Positions 1 to 7,988 of a DNA stretch of 32,815 nt are shown here, one piece after another. Source of the DNA: Deltaproteobacteria bacterium. GTDB lineage: Bacteria > Desulfobacterota > Desulfovibrionia > Desulfovibrionales > Desulfomicrobiaceae. A program made the translations under genes and the position numbers. How positions within the stretch are numbered: position 1 is the first letter of the stretch; the number at the start of each line of letters is the position of its first letter. The stretch is taken from contig RZYB01000011.1 in assembly GCA_009930495.1 (NCBI GenBank), forward strand, positions 1 through 32,815, written 5' to 3'. The notes under the pieces were generated by a model, which searched no databases, was not told the DNA's origin, and saw only the letters and a list, made by a program, of their open reading frames with translations.

Positions 1-288
1 GCGGCCGTGGGCGTGGGTATCGCCTTCAGTCTGATTCTGGACGCCACGCCCATCAAGGCGCTTGAGCGCAAGCGGGTCCAGGGCGCGGTGCAGGCCGCCC
101 TGGCGGACATCGCCCGCTTCAAGGCCGCCCGTTGCTGCCAGCGCGACGGCTGGCTGGCGCTCAAAAAAGCGGCCGAACTCTCGGTAACGCTCCTGCCGGT
201 GCCACTCGTGGCCAATCATCCCCTGGTCTGCACCCAAATGCACAATAACCCGGAATGCCTGGGCCAAGGCTGCCCGCTTCATCCCTGA
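1..288 (+). CDS. C-terminal fragment of a DUF5714-type cysteine-rich protein
   Basis: The reading frame is open from the first base of the window and stops with TGA at 286-288, so this is the 3' end of a gene that starts outside. The 95 visible residues contain GVGIAFSLILDATPIK, then CCQRDGWLALKKAAEL, and end in a cysteine-rich tail (ECLGQGCPLHP). From memory this matches the C-terminus of DUF5714 proteins, found in anaerobes and sometimes fused to or annotated as SAM-dependent methyltransferases. The paired cysteines suggest metal or Fe-S binding, but that is inference. A GC-rich hairpin follows 6 bp after the stop. The internal ATG/GTG codons near base 7 should not be taken as the true start. 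Confidence 0.6.
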   Translation, partial: AAVGVGIAFSLILDATPIKALERKRVQGAVQAALADIARFKAARCCQRDGWLALKKAAELSVTLLPVPLVANHPLVCTQMHNNPECLGQGCPLHP

Positions 289-294
289 ACGCGA

Positions 295-320
295 AACGGG
301 CGGGATTGTTCCCGCCCGTT
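295..320. terminator. Hairpin between convergent genes (possible bidirectional terminator)
   Basis: A perfect 11-bp stem, AACGGGCGGGA (295-305) and TCCCGCCCGTT (310-320), encloses a TTGT loop. It lies between the stop of the DUF5714-like gene (+) and the stop of the 64-residue gene (-). Neither side has a long T-run, so strength is uncertain. Confidence 0.5.
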
Positions 321-347
321 GCCTGTTTCACGCGCCAGTTCTGTTTT

Positions 348-542
348 TTACTGCACGACATCCTCGTCCAGGGCAAAAAGCAGTTTGTCCTCCGTTGTCG
401 CGTGATCGTAATCGACCCATTTGAACTCCGTCTGGGTCATCATCCAGCGCACGACCTCGGCCTGATTGCGAGGCACGCCCGGATACTCGACGACTTCCGA
501 AAACCGATGCCCGAAAATGGTGATCTCCACCGCGATTTTCAT
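348..542 (-). CDS. Small hypothetical protein (64 aa)
   Basis: I do not recognise this family. The ATG at 542-540 is preceded by a strong ribosome-binding site (GGGAGGTGG, about 4 nt before the start). This selects a 64-residue product over the longer open frame that runs antisense into rubrerythrin. The protein begins MKIAVEITIFGHRF and ends LLFALDEDVVQ. It is acidic, has no cysteines, membrane segment or signal peptide, and alternates hydrophobic residues at the N-terminus (beta-like) before a helical middle. It lies downstream of rubrerythrin on the same strand, but a terminator at 611-642 separates them, so it may be transcribed independently or by read-through. Confidence 0.6.
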   Translation of the reverse strand: MKIAVEITIFGHRFSEVVEYPGVPRNQAEVVRWMMTQTEFKWVDYDHATTEDKLLFALDEDVVQ

Positions 543-610
543 ACCCACCTCCCGGCCCGCCCGGGCCGACACCATAACCCCGAAACCAAACAACGGGATG
601 GACAGGATAC

Positions 611-642
611 AAAAACGGCCGCGCCCCCGGAAGGACGCGGCC
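611..642 (-). terminator. Rho-independent terminator of the rubrerythrin gene
   Basis: Read on the minus strand, GGCCGCG (642-636) pairs with CGCGGCC (623-617) and is followed by GTTTTT. It starts 25 bp after the rubrerythrin stop codon. Confidence 0.7.
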
Positions 643-666
643 ACCAGACTCATGCTTCCGGGCCAA

Positions 667-1161
667 CTAGGCGACAAGGTTGTACGCCTTGGGCGCGGCG
701 CCGCAAATGGGGCACTTGTCCGTGGGCTGTCCCTCGTCGATGTGCCCGCATACACTACAGACGTAGTAATCAACGCCAGCCAGCTCGCCCATCTGTTCGG
801 CGGCCTTGGCATACAGATTGGCGTGGCATTCCTCGGCCTGATTGGCAAACCCAAAATAACGCTCGGCCGCCTTTTCTCCCTCGGCCTGGGCGTCAGTAAT
901 CATTTCCGGATACATGGACTTGAATTCGTATGTCTCTCCGGCCACGGCTTCCTTCAGATTTTCGGCCGTGGAGCCAATGCCCTTCATCAGCCGCAGGTGG
1001 GCATGGGCATGGATGGTTTCCGCCTCGGCCGCGGCCCGGAACAACTTGGCGATCTGGGGCAATCCGTCTTCCTCTGCTTTCTTGGCGAAAGCCAGATATT
1101 TGCGGTTGGCCTGGGATTCTCCGGAAAATGCTGTTTTCAAATTATCCAGGGTCTTGCTCAC
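667..1161 (-). CDS. rbr: Rubrerythrin
   Basis: This 164-residue protein is a full-length rubrerythrin, the non-haem di-iron peroxidase that reduces hydrogen peroxide to water in the cytoplasm of anaerobes. The four-helix ferritin-like domain shows the expected ligands: E15 (GES), E48-x-x-H51, E76 (GETYEF) and E110-x-x-H113. The C-terminal rubredoxin-like domain has C135-x2-C138 and C150-x2-C153 for a single Fe. The start is supported by AAGGAGC a few bases upstream. The gene has its own promoter with an inverted repeat at the predicted transcription start, and its own terminator, which suggests a single-gene peroxide- or redox-responsive unit. It is divergent from the Wadjet operon. Confidence 0.95.
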   Translation of the reverse strand: MSKTLDNLKTAFSGESQANRKYLAFAKKAEEDGLPQIAKLFRAAAEAETIHAHAHLRLMKGIGSTAENLKEAVAGETYEFKSMYPEMITDAQAEGEKAAERYFGFANQAEECHANLYAKAAEQMGELAGVDYYVCSVCGHIDEGQPTDKCPICGAAPKAYNLVA

Positions 1162-1195
1162 TAGTTCGGCTCCTTATGATTCTGTTTTCGAAGTT

Positions 1196-1210
1196 ATTGT
1201 TGGTAACAAT
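1196..1210. promoter_or_regulatory. Inverted repeat at the rubrerythrin transcription start (candidate operator)
   Basis: ATTGTT-GGT-AACAAT is a perfect 6-bp inverted repeat with a 3-bp centre. It begins 3 bp downstream of the predicted -10 box of rbr, so it covers the likely +1. That is where a repressor such as a Fur/PerR-type regulator would sit. The spacing does not match a canonical Rex or PerR box, so the regulator is unknown. Confidence 0.45.
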
Positions 1211-1213
1211 TCC

Positions 1214-1242
1214 TATTTAGATACGAACCCAGAGCATGGCAA
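1214..1242 (-). promoter_or_regulatory. Predicted sigma-70-type promoter of rubrerythrin
   Basis: On the minus strand, TTGCCA (1242-1237) and TAAATA (1219-1214) are separated by exactly 17 bp. The predicted start falls near 1207, inside the inverted repeat, about 45 nt before the rbr start codon. Confidence 0.55.
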
Positions 1243-1360
1243 GCATAATTTTTGACCATCGGCATCGATCAGGAAAACAAATTTTGCTTGTCTCGCGCAT
1301 CGGCCATGAGTAGCACGGGCGGTCCAACACACAGGCACCCGCGAACAGCCCCAAGACATC

Positions 1361-2809
1361 ATGACCCTCGATTACGTCACTCTCGACCATTTGCGCCTCG
1401 ACCACCCGGCATGGCGGCTCCTGCGCTCGGACCACGCCCCGCTCGTGGCCAGCTTTCTGCACAAGGTCTTCATCGCGCCCAACACGCGCCTCATGACCCA
1501 GGCCGATCTGGCCGAAATGCTGGAAGATGAACTCTTCGCCCTGCGCGACCTGCTCGGACCCGACGCCTTCCCCCGACCCGCCCTGTTTTATCTGAACGAC
1601 TGGGCCGGCCCGGACAAGGGGTGGTTGCGAAAATTCTACCAAGCCGGATCCGACGAACCGTTTTTCGATCTCACTCCGGACACGGAAAAGGCCATCATCT
1701 GGCTGGGCAGCCTGACCGCGCGTGAATTCGTGGGCACGGAATCGCGCATCCTGACACTGTTCGAACTGCTGCGCCAGATCAGCCAGGGCAGCGAGGCCGA
1801 TCCCGACGCCCGCCTGGCCGATCTGCACCGCCGCCGACGCGAGCTCGACGTGGAGATCACCCGCATCCAGGGCGGCGACGTGCCGCTTCTGGACGACACG
1901 GCCCTCAAGGAACGTTTCCAGCAGTTCCAGCAACTGGCCAGGGAGCTGCTCACGGATTTTCGCGAGGTGGAGCAAAACTTCCGCGCCCTGGATCGCCGCG
2001 TCCGCGAGCGCATCGCCCTATGGGCTGGGTCCAAGGGCGAACTTCTGGAAGACGTCATGGGCGAACGCGACGCCATCGCCGATTCGGACCAGGGCCGTAG
2101 CTTCCGCGCCTTCTGGGATTTCTTGATGTCCAGTCGCCGCCAGGAGGAACTGACCACGTTGCTCGACCGGGTCCTGACCCTGCCACCCGTGGCCGAGCTC
2201 CGGCCCGAACCGCGCACCCGGCGCATCCACTACGACTGGCTGGAGGCCGGTGAGCACACCCAGCGCACCGTGGCCCAGCTGTCCCAGCAGTTGCGCCGCT
2301 TTCTGGACGACCAAGCCTGGCTGGAAAACCGACGCATCATGGACATCCTGCGCGCCATCGAGGCCAAGGCCCTGGATCTGCGCCAAAATCCGCCCACCGG
2401 CGATATGATGGACATGCCCGAACTCGGGGCCGACATCCGCCTGCCCATGGAACGTCCCCTGCACACTCCGGCCGCCAAGCTGGTCATCGCGGACACGGCC
2501 CTGGCCCAGGGCCAGGCCGATCTGGATACCTCGGCCCTCTTCGCCCACGCGGTCATCGACAAGAGCCGGCTGCTCGCCAACATCCGCCGCGCCCTGCAGG
2601 ACCGTCCCCAAGTCACCCTGGCCGAACTCTGTCTCCAGGCACCGCTGGAACACGGCCTGGAGGAATTGTTGACCTATCTGCAACTGGCCGACACCAAAAC
2701 CGTGGTCGATGACACCGTCACCGACACCATCGTCTGGAAAAGCACCGCTCCCGATGGCCTGGAACAGGACAAACAAGCGCGGCTGCCGCGCGTTATCTTC
2801 GTGAGGTAG
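1361..2809 (+). CDS. jetA: Wadjet type I subunit JetA (DUF3375, kleisin/MukF-like)
   Basis: This 482-residue protein matches JetA of type I Wadjet systems (DUF3375). In the family, JetA is the MukF-like kleisin that links the SMC-like ATPase heads of JetC and recruits JetB. It is mostly helical. The N-terminal part starts TLDYVTLDHLRLDHPAWRLL, a basic heptad-rich segment (HRRRRELDVEITRIQ) follows near residue 160, and the C-terminus looks winged-helix-like. No ATG, GTG or TTG lies between the preceding in-frame TGA and this ATG, so the start is fixed. Its Shine-Dalgarno is weak. A TTGACC hexamer at 1252-1257 could be a -35 box, but no good -10 was found. jetB begins 2 nt after the stop. Confidence 0.93.
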   Translation: MTLDYVTLDHLRLDHPAWRLLRSDHAPLVASFLHKVFIAPNTRLMTQADLAEMLEDELFALRDLLGPDAFPRPALFYLNDWAGPDKGWLRKFYQAGSDEPFFDLTPDTEKAIIWLGSLTAREFVGTESRILTLFELLRQISQGSEADPDARLADLHRRRRELDVEITRIQGGDVPLLDDTALKERFQQFQQLARELLTDFREVEQNFRALDRRVRERIALWAGSKGELLEDVMGERDAIADSDQGRSFRAFWDFLMSSRRQEELTTLLDRVLTLPPVAELRPEPRTRRIHYDWLEAGEHTQRTVAQLSQQLRRFLDDQAWLENRRIMDILRAIEAKALDLRQNPPTGDMMDMPELGADIRLPMERPLHTPAAKLVIADTALAQGQADLDTSALFAHAVIDKSRLLANIRRALQDRPQVTLAELCLQAPLEHGLEELLTYLQLADTKTVVDDTVTDTIVWKSTAPDGLEQDKQARLPRVIFVR

Positions 2810-2811
2810 GC

Positions 2812-3447
2812 ATGACCGAACCCAGCTTGCACGGCACGCGCCCGACCGAATTGTCCACGGTGGTCGTGCCCCTTTTGAAAGGCGTCCTCTACGAGGACAA
2901 CGACGCCCCCGCCTGGGCCGCCCTGCTGCGTTTCCAGGCCAGGGTCCGCGACTATGTCGCGGTGCTCGGCCTGGAACTGGTCCTGGACGAGGCCGAAGGA
3001 TACGCCTTTCTGCGCTCCAGGCTTCACGATGACGCGGACAACGACGCCAAACGGCCACGGCTCGTCGCCAGACGCCCCCTGTCCTTTCCGGTCAGCCTGC
3101 TGCTGGCCCTGCTGCGCAAGAAACTGGCCGAGTCCGATGCCTCGGGCGGCGATACCCGGTTGGTCCTGACCCGCGACGACATCGTCGAGCTGATCCGGGT
3201 CTTTTTGCCCGCGACCACCAACGAAACACGCCTGGTCGATCAGATCGACGCCCATATCAATAAGATCATCGACCTCGGCTTTCTGCGACGCCTCAAAAGC
3301 GGCGACCAGACCGGAGGCCAGGGCGCCTTCGAGGTCCGACGCATCCTGAAGGCCTTTGTCGATGCCCAGTGGCTGGCCGAATTCGACGCCCGCCTGGCCG
3401 CGTATCACGCCCAACTGACCGCCACGCCGGAGACCGGCCATGAATGA
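2812..3447 (+). CDS. jetB: Wadjet type I subunit JetB (DUF4194, KITE/MukE-like)
   Basis: This 211-residue protein fits JetB (DUF4194), the MukE-like KITE subunit of the Wadjet complex, which binds the JetA kleisin. Visible family features are the opening [18 protein letters not shown] and the central [17 protein letters not shown]. They are followed by the winged-helix region with [22 protein letters not shown] (in two parts) and an [14 protein letters not shown]-terminal segment. The start lies 2 nt after the jetA stop, with AGGTAGG as ribosome-binding site inside the jetA end. Its last 8 bases overlap the start of jetC, indicating translational coupling and fixed subunit ratios. Confidence 0.92.
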   Translation: MTEPSLHGTRPTELSTVVVPLLKGVLYEDNDAPAWAALLRFQARVRDYVAVLGLELVLDEAEGYAFLRSRLHDDADNDAKRPRLVARRPLSFPVSLLLALLRKKLAESDASGGDTRLVLTRDDIVELIRVFLPATTNETRLVDQIDAHINKIIDLGFLRRLKSGDQTGGQGAFEVRRILKAFVDAQWLAEFDARLAAYHAQLTATPETGHE

Positions 3448-6400
3448 ACTTCTGCCCGAAAGCCGCGACGGCGCCTTGTCCGGATTCCGCCTGGAGCGCC
3501 TGGAAGTCTACAACTGGGGTACTTTTGACGGCCGGATCTGGACCCTGGACGCCAACGGCACGAACACCCTGCTCACGGGCGACATCGGCTCCGGCAAATC
3601 GACCCTGGTCGACGCCGTGACCACCCTTTTGGTCCCGGCCCAACGCGTCGCCTACAACAAGGCCGCCGGCGCGGACAGCCGCGAGCGCAGTCTGCGCTCC
3701 TACGTGCTGGGGTACTACAAATCCGAACGCAACGAAATCAGCGGCGCGTCCAAGCCCGTGGCCCTGCGCGACGCCAATTCCTACTCGGTCATCCTGGGCG
3801 TGTTCCACAACCGGGGCTTCGACCAGACCGTGACCCTGGCCCAGGTTTTCTGGATGACCGAACGCCAGGGCCAGCCGGCCCGCGTCTATGTGGGCGCCGA
3901 GGGCGAGTTGTCCATCGCCGGGGATTTCGCCCGCTTCGGCCCGGACATAAACGCCCTGCGCAAAAAACTACGTAACCTCGGCGTCGAGACCTTCGAGTCC
4001 TTCCCGCCCTACGGGGCCTGGTTCCGCCGCCGCTTCGGCATCGACAACGACCAGGCCATGGAGCTTTTCCACCAAACCGTGTCCATGAAATCCGTCGGCA
4101 ACCTGACGGATTTCGTGCGCAACCACATGCTCGAACCCTTTGACGTGGGACCGCGCATCACGGCCCTGATCAACCATTTCGAGGATCTGAACCGCGCCCA
4201 CGAATCGGTTCTCAAGGCCAAGCGCCAGGTCGGAATGCTCGTCCCCCTGATCGAGGATTGCGACCGCCACGCCGCCCTGGCCACCGGGGTCGAGGCCGAA
4301 CAGGCCTGCCGCGAAGCCCTGCGCCCCTGGTTCGCGACCCTCAGGCTGGACCTGCTGGACAAACGCGCCACCTCCCTGGCCGAGGACTGGGAACGCCAGA
4401 ACGCGCGCATCGCCCGCCTGGAAGAGCGTCGTGACGGGTTACGCGCCGAGGAGGGGGATCTGCGGCGCAACATCGCGGCCAACGGTGGCGACCGCCTGGA
4501 ATGGCTGGACGCGGAAATCCGCAAGAAAAACCAGGATCGTCAGGCCCGCGAGCGCAAGGCCACGCGGTACGCCGACCTCATCTGGGCCCTGGGCGAGACG
4601 CCGGCCACGGACGAAACCGCCTTCCCGCGCCAGCGCCAGGAACTGGCCGCCCTGGCCGAAGCCGCCACGGACCGCGACACGAGCCTGCAAAACGACCGCA
4701 CCGAACACGAAGTGGCCCTGCGCCAGGGCAAGGCCGAACACGATGTGCTGTGCGCCGAAATCGCCAGCCTCAAGGCCCGGCGCAGCAACATTCCGGCCGA
4801 ACAGGTGGCCATGCGCCAGGCCATGTGTCGCGAACTCGGCCTGCGCGAAGCGGACATGCCCTATGCCGGCGAACTGTTGCAGGTACGCGAGGAGGAGCGG
4901 GACTGGGAAGGCGCGGCCGAGCGCGTCCTGCGTGGTTTTGGCCTGTCCTTGCTGGTGCCGGACAAACACTACGCCGAGGTCGCGGCCTGGGTCGATCGAA
5001 CCCACCTGCGCGGCCGGCTGGTCTATTACCGGGTGCGACCCGGCGGACGCGGCGAACGCCCGACCCTGGACCGCGATTGTCTGGCCCGCAAACTGGCCAT
5101 CAAAACCGACTCGCCCTTTTACGACTGGCTGGATCGGGAACTGCCCCATCGTTTCAACATCGTCTGCTGCTCCACCCAGGACCAGTTCCACCGCGCCACC
5201 CGGGCCATCACCCGCGCCGGACAGATCAAGGCTCCGGGCGAACGCCATGAAAAGGACGATCGGCACCGCCTGGACGATCGCGGCCGGTTTGTCCTGGGCT
5301 GGACCAACGCGGCCAAGATCGAGGCCCTGGAGGCCAAGCGGGGCCGCCTTGAAGCCCAACTCGGCGAGCTGGGCGGACGTGTCGCCACCATCCTGGCCGA
5401 GCAGGCCAGGCTCAAGGAACGTCTGAATATCCTGTCCAAGCTCGATGAATACACCGAATTCCGCGAGCTGGACTGGCAAGGACTGGCCATGGAGGTGGCC
5501 GCGCTGGAGAAGGAAAAACAGGCCTTGGAATCGGCCTCGGATGTGCTCAAAACCCTGACCACGCGGCTTGGCGAGGTGCACGCCGACCTGCTCAGTCTGG
5601 ACGCGACCCTGGAGGAGCACAAGGACGCGCGCTCCAAGACCGAGCAACGGCTCTCGGACACCCAGGCCCTGCGCGTCCAGACCCAGGCCATCGTGGACGC
5701 CGCGCCCCCAATGGACCGGACCGGGTATTTCGCCCGTCTGGACGCCCTGCGCCAGGAGGCCCTGGGCGAACACCGGCTGACAGTGGAATCCTGCGCCGGG
5801 TACGAACAGGCCATGCGCGAATGGATGCAGGCCCACATCGACGCCGAGCACAAAAAAATCGCCCGACTGCGCGACAAGATCATCACGGCCATGAGCGCCT
5901 ACCGCGCGGCCTTTCCCCTGGAAACCCAGGACACGGACGCGGCCATGGAGTCGGCCGGGGAATTCCGGTCCATGCTGGACCAACTCCAGGCCGACGACCT
6001 GCCCCGGTTCGAGGCCCGCTTCAAGGAGCTGCTCAATGAAAACACCATCCGCGAGGTGGCCAATTTCAACTCCCAGCTGATGCGCGAGCGCGAGACCATC
6101 AAGGAGCGTATCGCCCGCATCAACGAATCCCTGCACCAGATCGACTACAATCCGGGCCGGTTCATCGTGCTCGAATCCCAACCCACGCCCGACGCCGACA
6201 TCCGCGATTTCCAGAGCGAGTTGCGGGCCTGCACCGACGGCGCCCTGACCGGCCCCGAGGATCTTCAGTATTCCGAATCCAAATTCCTCCAGGTCAAGGG
6301 CATCATCGAACGCTTCCAGGGCAGGGAAGGGACCACGGACCTGGACAAACGCTGGCGGGACAAAGTCACGGACGTGCGCAACTGGTTCTTGTTCGCGGCC

Positions 6401-6805
6401 AGCGAGCGCTGGAAGGAAGACGGCACCGAATTCGAGCACTATTCGGACTCGGGTGGCAAATCCGGCGGACAAAAGGAAAAGCTGGCCTACACCATCCTGG
6501 CCGCCAGCCTGGCCTATCAGTTCGGCCTGGAATGGGGGGCGTCCCGGTCCCGGTCCTTCCGCTTCGTGGTCATCGACGAAGCCTTTGGCCGGGGATCGGA
6601 CGAATCGGCCCAATACGGTCTGAAGCTTTTCGGGCAACTCGGCCTGCAACTGCTCATCGTCACGCCCTTGCAGAAAATCCATGTCATCGAACCGTTCATT
6701 TCCGGAGTCGGCTTCGTGCACAACGCGGATGGCCGGTCCTCCAAGGTGCGCAACCTGACCATCGAGGAATACCGGGAGGAAAAGGCCCGGCTGGCGGCCA
6801 AATGA
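3440..6805 (+). CDS. jetC: Wadjet type I subunit JetC (SMC/MukB-like ATPase)
   Basis: This 1121-residue protein is the motor of the Wadjet complex, an SMC-like ATPase that extrudes DNA loops so that small closed circles can be recognised and cut. The N-terminal head has the Walker A motif GDIGSGKST at about residues 47-55. The C-terminal head has an ABC-type signature ([14 protein letters not shown], about 1001-1014) and Walker [12 protein letters not shown] (about 1041-1051). Between them lie long charged helical stretches typical of coiled-coil arms around a central hinge-like region (about 480-600). The length matches type I JetC. The start overlaps jetB by 8 nt, and the stop overlaps jetD in an ATGA. 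No frameshift or missing motif is seen. Confidence 0.95.
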   Translation: MNELLPESRDGALSGFRLERLEVYNWGTFDGRIWTLDANGTNTLLTGDIGSGKSTLVDAVTTLLVPAQRVAYNKAAGADSRERSLRSYVLGYYKSERNEISGASKPVALRDANSYSVILGVFHNRGFDQTVTLAQVFWMTERQGQPARVYVGAEGELSIAGDFARFGPDINALRKKLRNLGVETFESFPPYGAWFRRRFGIDNDQAMELFHQTVSMKSVGNLTDFVRNHMLEPFDVGPRITALINHFEDLNRAHESVLKAKRQVGMLVPLIEDCDRHAALATGVEAEQACREALRPWFATLRLDLLDKRATSLAEDWERQNARIARLEERRDGLRAEEGDLRRNIAANGGDRLEWLDAEIRKKNQDRQARERKATRYADLIWALGETPATDETAFPRQRQELAALAEAATDRDTSLQNDRTEHEVALRQGKAEHDVLCAEIASLKARRSNIPAEQVAMRQAMCRELGLREADMPYAGELLQVREEERDWEGAAERVLRGFGLSLLVPDKHYAEVAAWVDRTHLRGRLVYYRVRPGGRGERPTLDRDCLARKLAIKTDSPFYDWLDRELPHRFNIVCCSTQDQFHRATRAITRAGQIKAPGERHEKDDRHRLDDRGRFVLGWTNAAKIEALEAKRGRLEAQLGELGGRVATILAEQARLKERLNILSKLDEYTEFRELDWQGLAMEVAALEKEKQALESASDVLKTLTTRLGEVHADLLSLDATLEEHKDARSKTEQRLSDTQALRVQTQAIVDAAPPMDRTGYFARLDALRQEALGEHRLTVESCAGYEQAMREWMQAHIDAEHKKIARLRDKIITAMSAYRAAFPLETQDTDAAMESAGEFRSMLDQLQADDLPRFEARFKELLNENTIREVANFNSQLMRERETIKERIARINESLHQIDYNPGRFIVLESQPTPDADIRDFQSELRACTDGALTGPEDLQYSESKFLQVKGIIERFQGREGTTDLDKRWRDKVTDVRNWFLFAASERWKEDGTEFEHYSDSGGKSGGQKEKLAYTILAASLAYQFGLEWGASRSRSFRFVVIDEAFGRGSDESAQYGLKLFGQLGLQLLIVTPLQKIHVIEPFISGVGFVHNADGRSSKVRNLTIEEYREEKARLAAK

Positions 6806-7980
6806 CCTGGACCACGCCGGCGGACATCCGCGCCAGGGTGCGCGCGCTCTGGGACCGGGGAACGATCTTGGCCGGTTTGATCGGGGCGGACCATCCCTTT
6901 CCGCTGCGGCTGCCCCTGAAACGCCCTGGCAGCGAGGAGCTGACCGCGCGCTTCGACGAGGTCCGGGCCTGGATCCGCGACCTGCGCGCCATGCCCCATT
7001 GCAGGCTGGAAACCAAGGACTACCGCCACCGCGTCCTGGGCACCAATGCCCTGCCCCAGGCCATGTGGATCGACACGCCTGACGCGGCCATCCGTCTCAT
7101 CGGCAAGACCAGGGAGGCGGCGCGATTCCTCGATCTGCACGCCCGGACCGAACATCTGCCGACCCTTCGCCCCTGGCTGGTCAAACGCCCCCTGCGCGCC
7201 CTGGATCTGGCCGGGGATTGGCCCCGCCTGCTGGCCTTTGTGGACTGGATGCGCCATAATCCGCGCCCCGGCATCTATGTACGCCTCATCGACCTGCCGG
7301 GCCTGGACACAAAATTCATCGAGACCCACCGGGGCGTGCTGGCCGAACTGCTCGAACTGGCCCTGCCGCCCGAGGCCATCGACCACGCAATCACGGGAAG
7401 CGCCCATTTTGCTAGGCGCCACGGATTTCTGGACAAGCCCCGGCGCATCCGCTGCCGCGTTCTCGATCCCGCCCACAGCCCCTTGTCCATCGGTGGCACC
7501 CCGGACCTGACCATGGACCATGAACACTTCGCCCGCGTTCCCTGGCGGGTGGACAGGGTTTTTATCACTGAAAACGAAATCAATTTCCTGGCCTTTCCGT
7601 CCATGCCGGACAGTTTGGTCATTTTTGGAGGCGGGTATGGCTTTGAAATGCTGGATGGATTGCATTTCCTGGAACGTGCCCAGGTCTTTTATTGGGGCGA
7701 CATCGACACGCACGGCTTCGCCATTCTGGACGAACTGCGGCTGTCGTGCCCCTGGGCCCAATCATTTCTGATGGACCGCGACACGCTCATGGCCTTCGAG
7801 GCCCAGTGGGGGGAGGAACACACGCAGACCAAGCGGGACCTGCGCCGGCTGACGCCCGAGGAGGGGGATCTGTACGACGATCTGCGCGACAACCGCATCC
7901 GACCGCGATTACGTCTGGAGCAGGAACGAATCGGCTTCACCTGGGCGCGCCAGGCCCTGGACCGGCTCGTTCACCCGTGA
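6802..7980 (+). CDS. jetD: Wadjet type I nuclease subunit JetD (DUF3322 + DUF2220, TOPRIM)
   Basis: This 392-residue protein is the DNA-cleaving subunit of Wadjet. The N-terminal part corresponds to DUF3322 (about 1-190) and the C-terminal part to DUF2220, a TOPRIM-like nuclease related to topoisomerase VI/Spo11. The TOPRIM acidic residues are present: E257 in FITENE, and D300-x-D302 in YWGDIDTHG. The nuclease is therefore expected to be active. The start was chosen at the ATG that overlaps the jetC stop (ATGA) and gives the usual family length; the longer open frame upstream lies wholly inside jetC. The gene ends 8 bp before the end of the convergent rel gene, with no terminator between them. 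Confidence 0.94.
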   Translation: MTWTTPADIRARVRALWDRGTILAGLIGADHPFPLRLPLKRPGSEELTARFDEVRAWIRDLRAMPHCRLETKDYRHRVLGTNALPQAMWIDTPDAAIRLIGKTREAARFLDLHARTEHLPTLRPWLVKRPLRALDLAGDWPRLLAFVDWMRHNPRPGIYVRLIDLPGLDTKFIETHRGVLAELLELALPPEAIDHAITGSAHFARRHGFLDKPRRIRCRVLDPAHSPLSIGGTPDLTMDHEHFARVPWRVDRVFITENEINFLAFPSMPDSLVIFGGGYGFEMLDGLHFLERAQVFYWGDIDTHGFAILDELRLSCPWAQSFLMDRDTLMAFEAQWGEEHTQTKRDLRRLTPEEGDLYDDLRDNRIRPRLRLEQERIGFTWARQALDRLVHP

Positions 7981-7988
7981 ACCGGCGC

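Noticed and set aside
1196-1210. The rubrerythrin repeat as a Rex or PerR box.
   Set aside because: Half-sites partly fit but the spacing is too short for Rex and the AT pattern does not fit PerR; kept only as a generic operator candidate.
4439-6721. A 760-codon minus-strand open frame inside jetC.
   Set aside because: It is fully antisense to an intact SMC-like ATPase gene, lacks motifs and a plausible start, and is explained by codon bias.
1162-7988. The Wadjet operon as a recent genomic island.
   Set aside because: There is no tRNA, integrase, transposase, flanking repeat or visible base-composition shift, and both ends fit closely to housekeeping-type genes.
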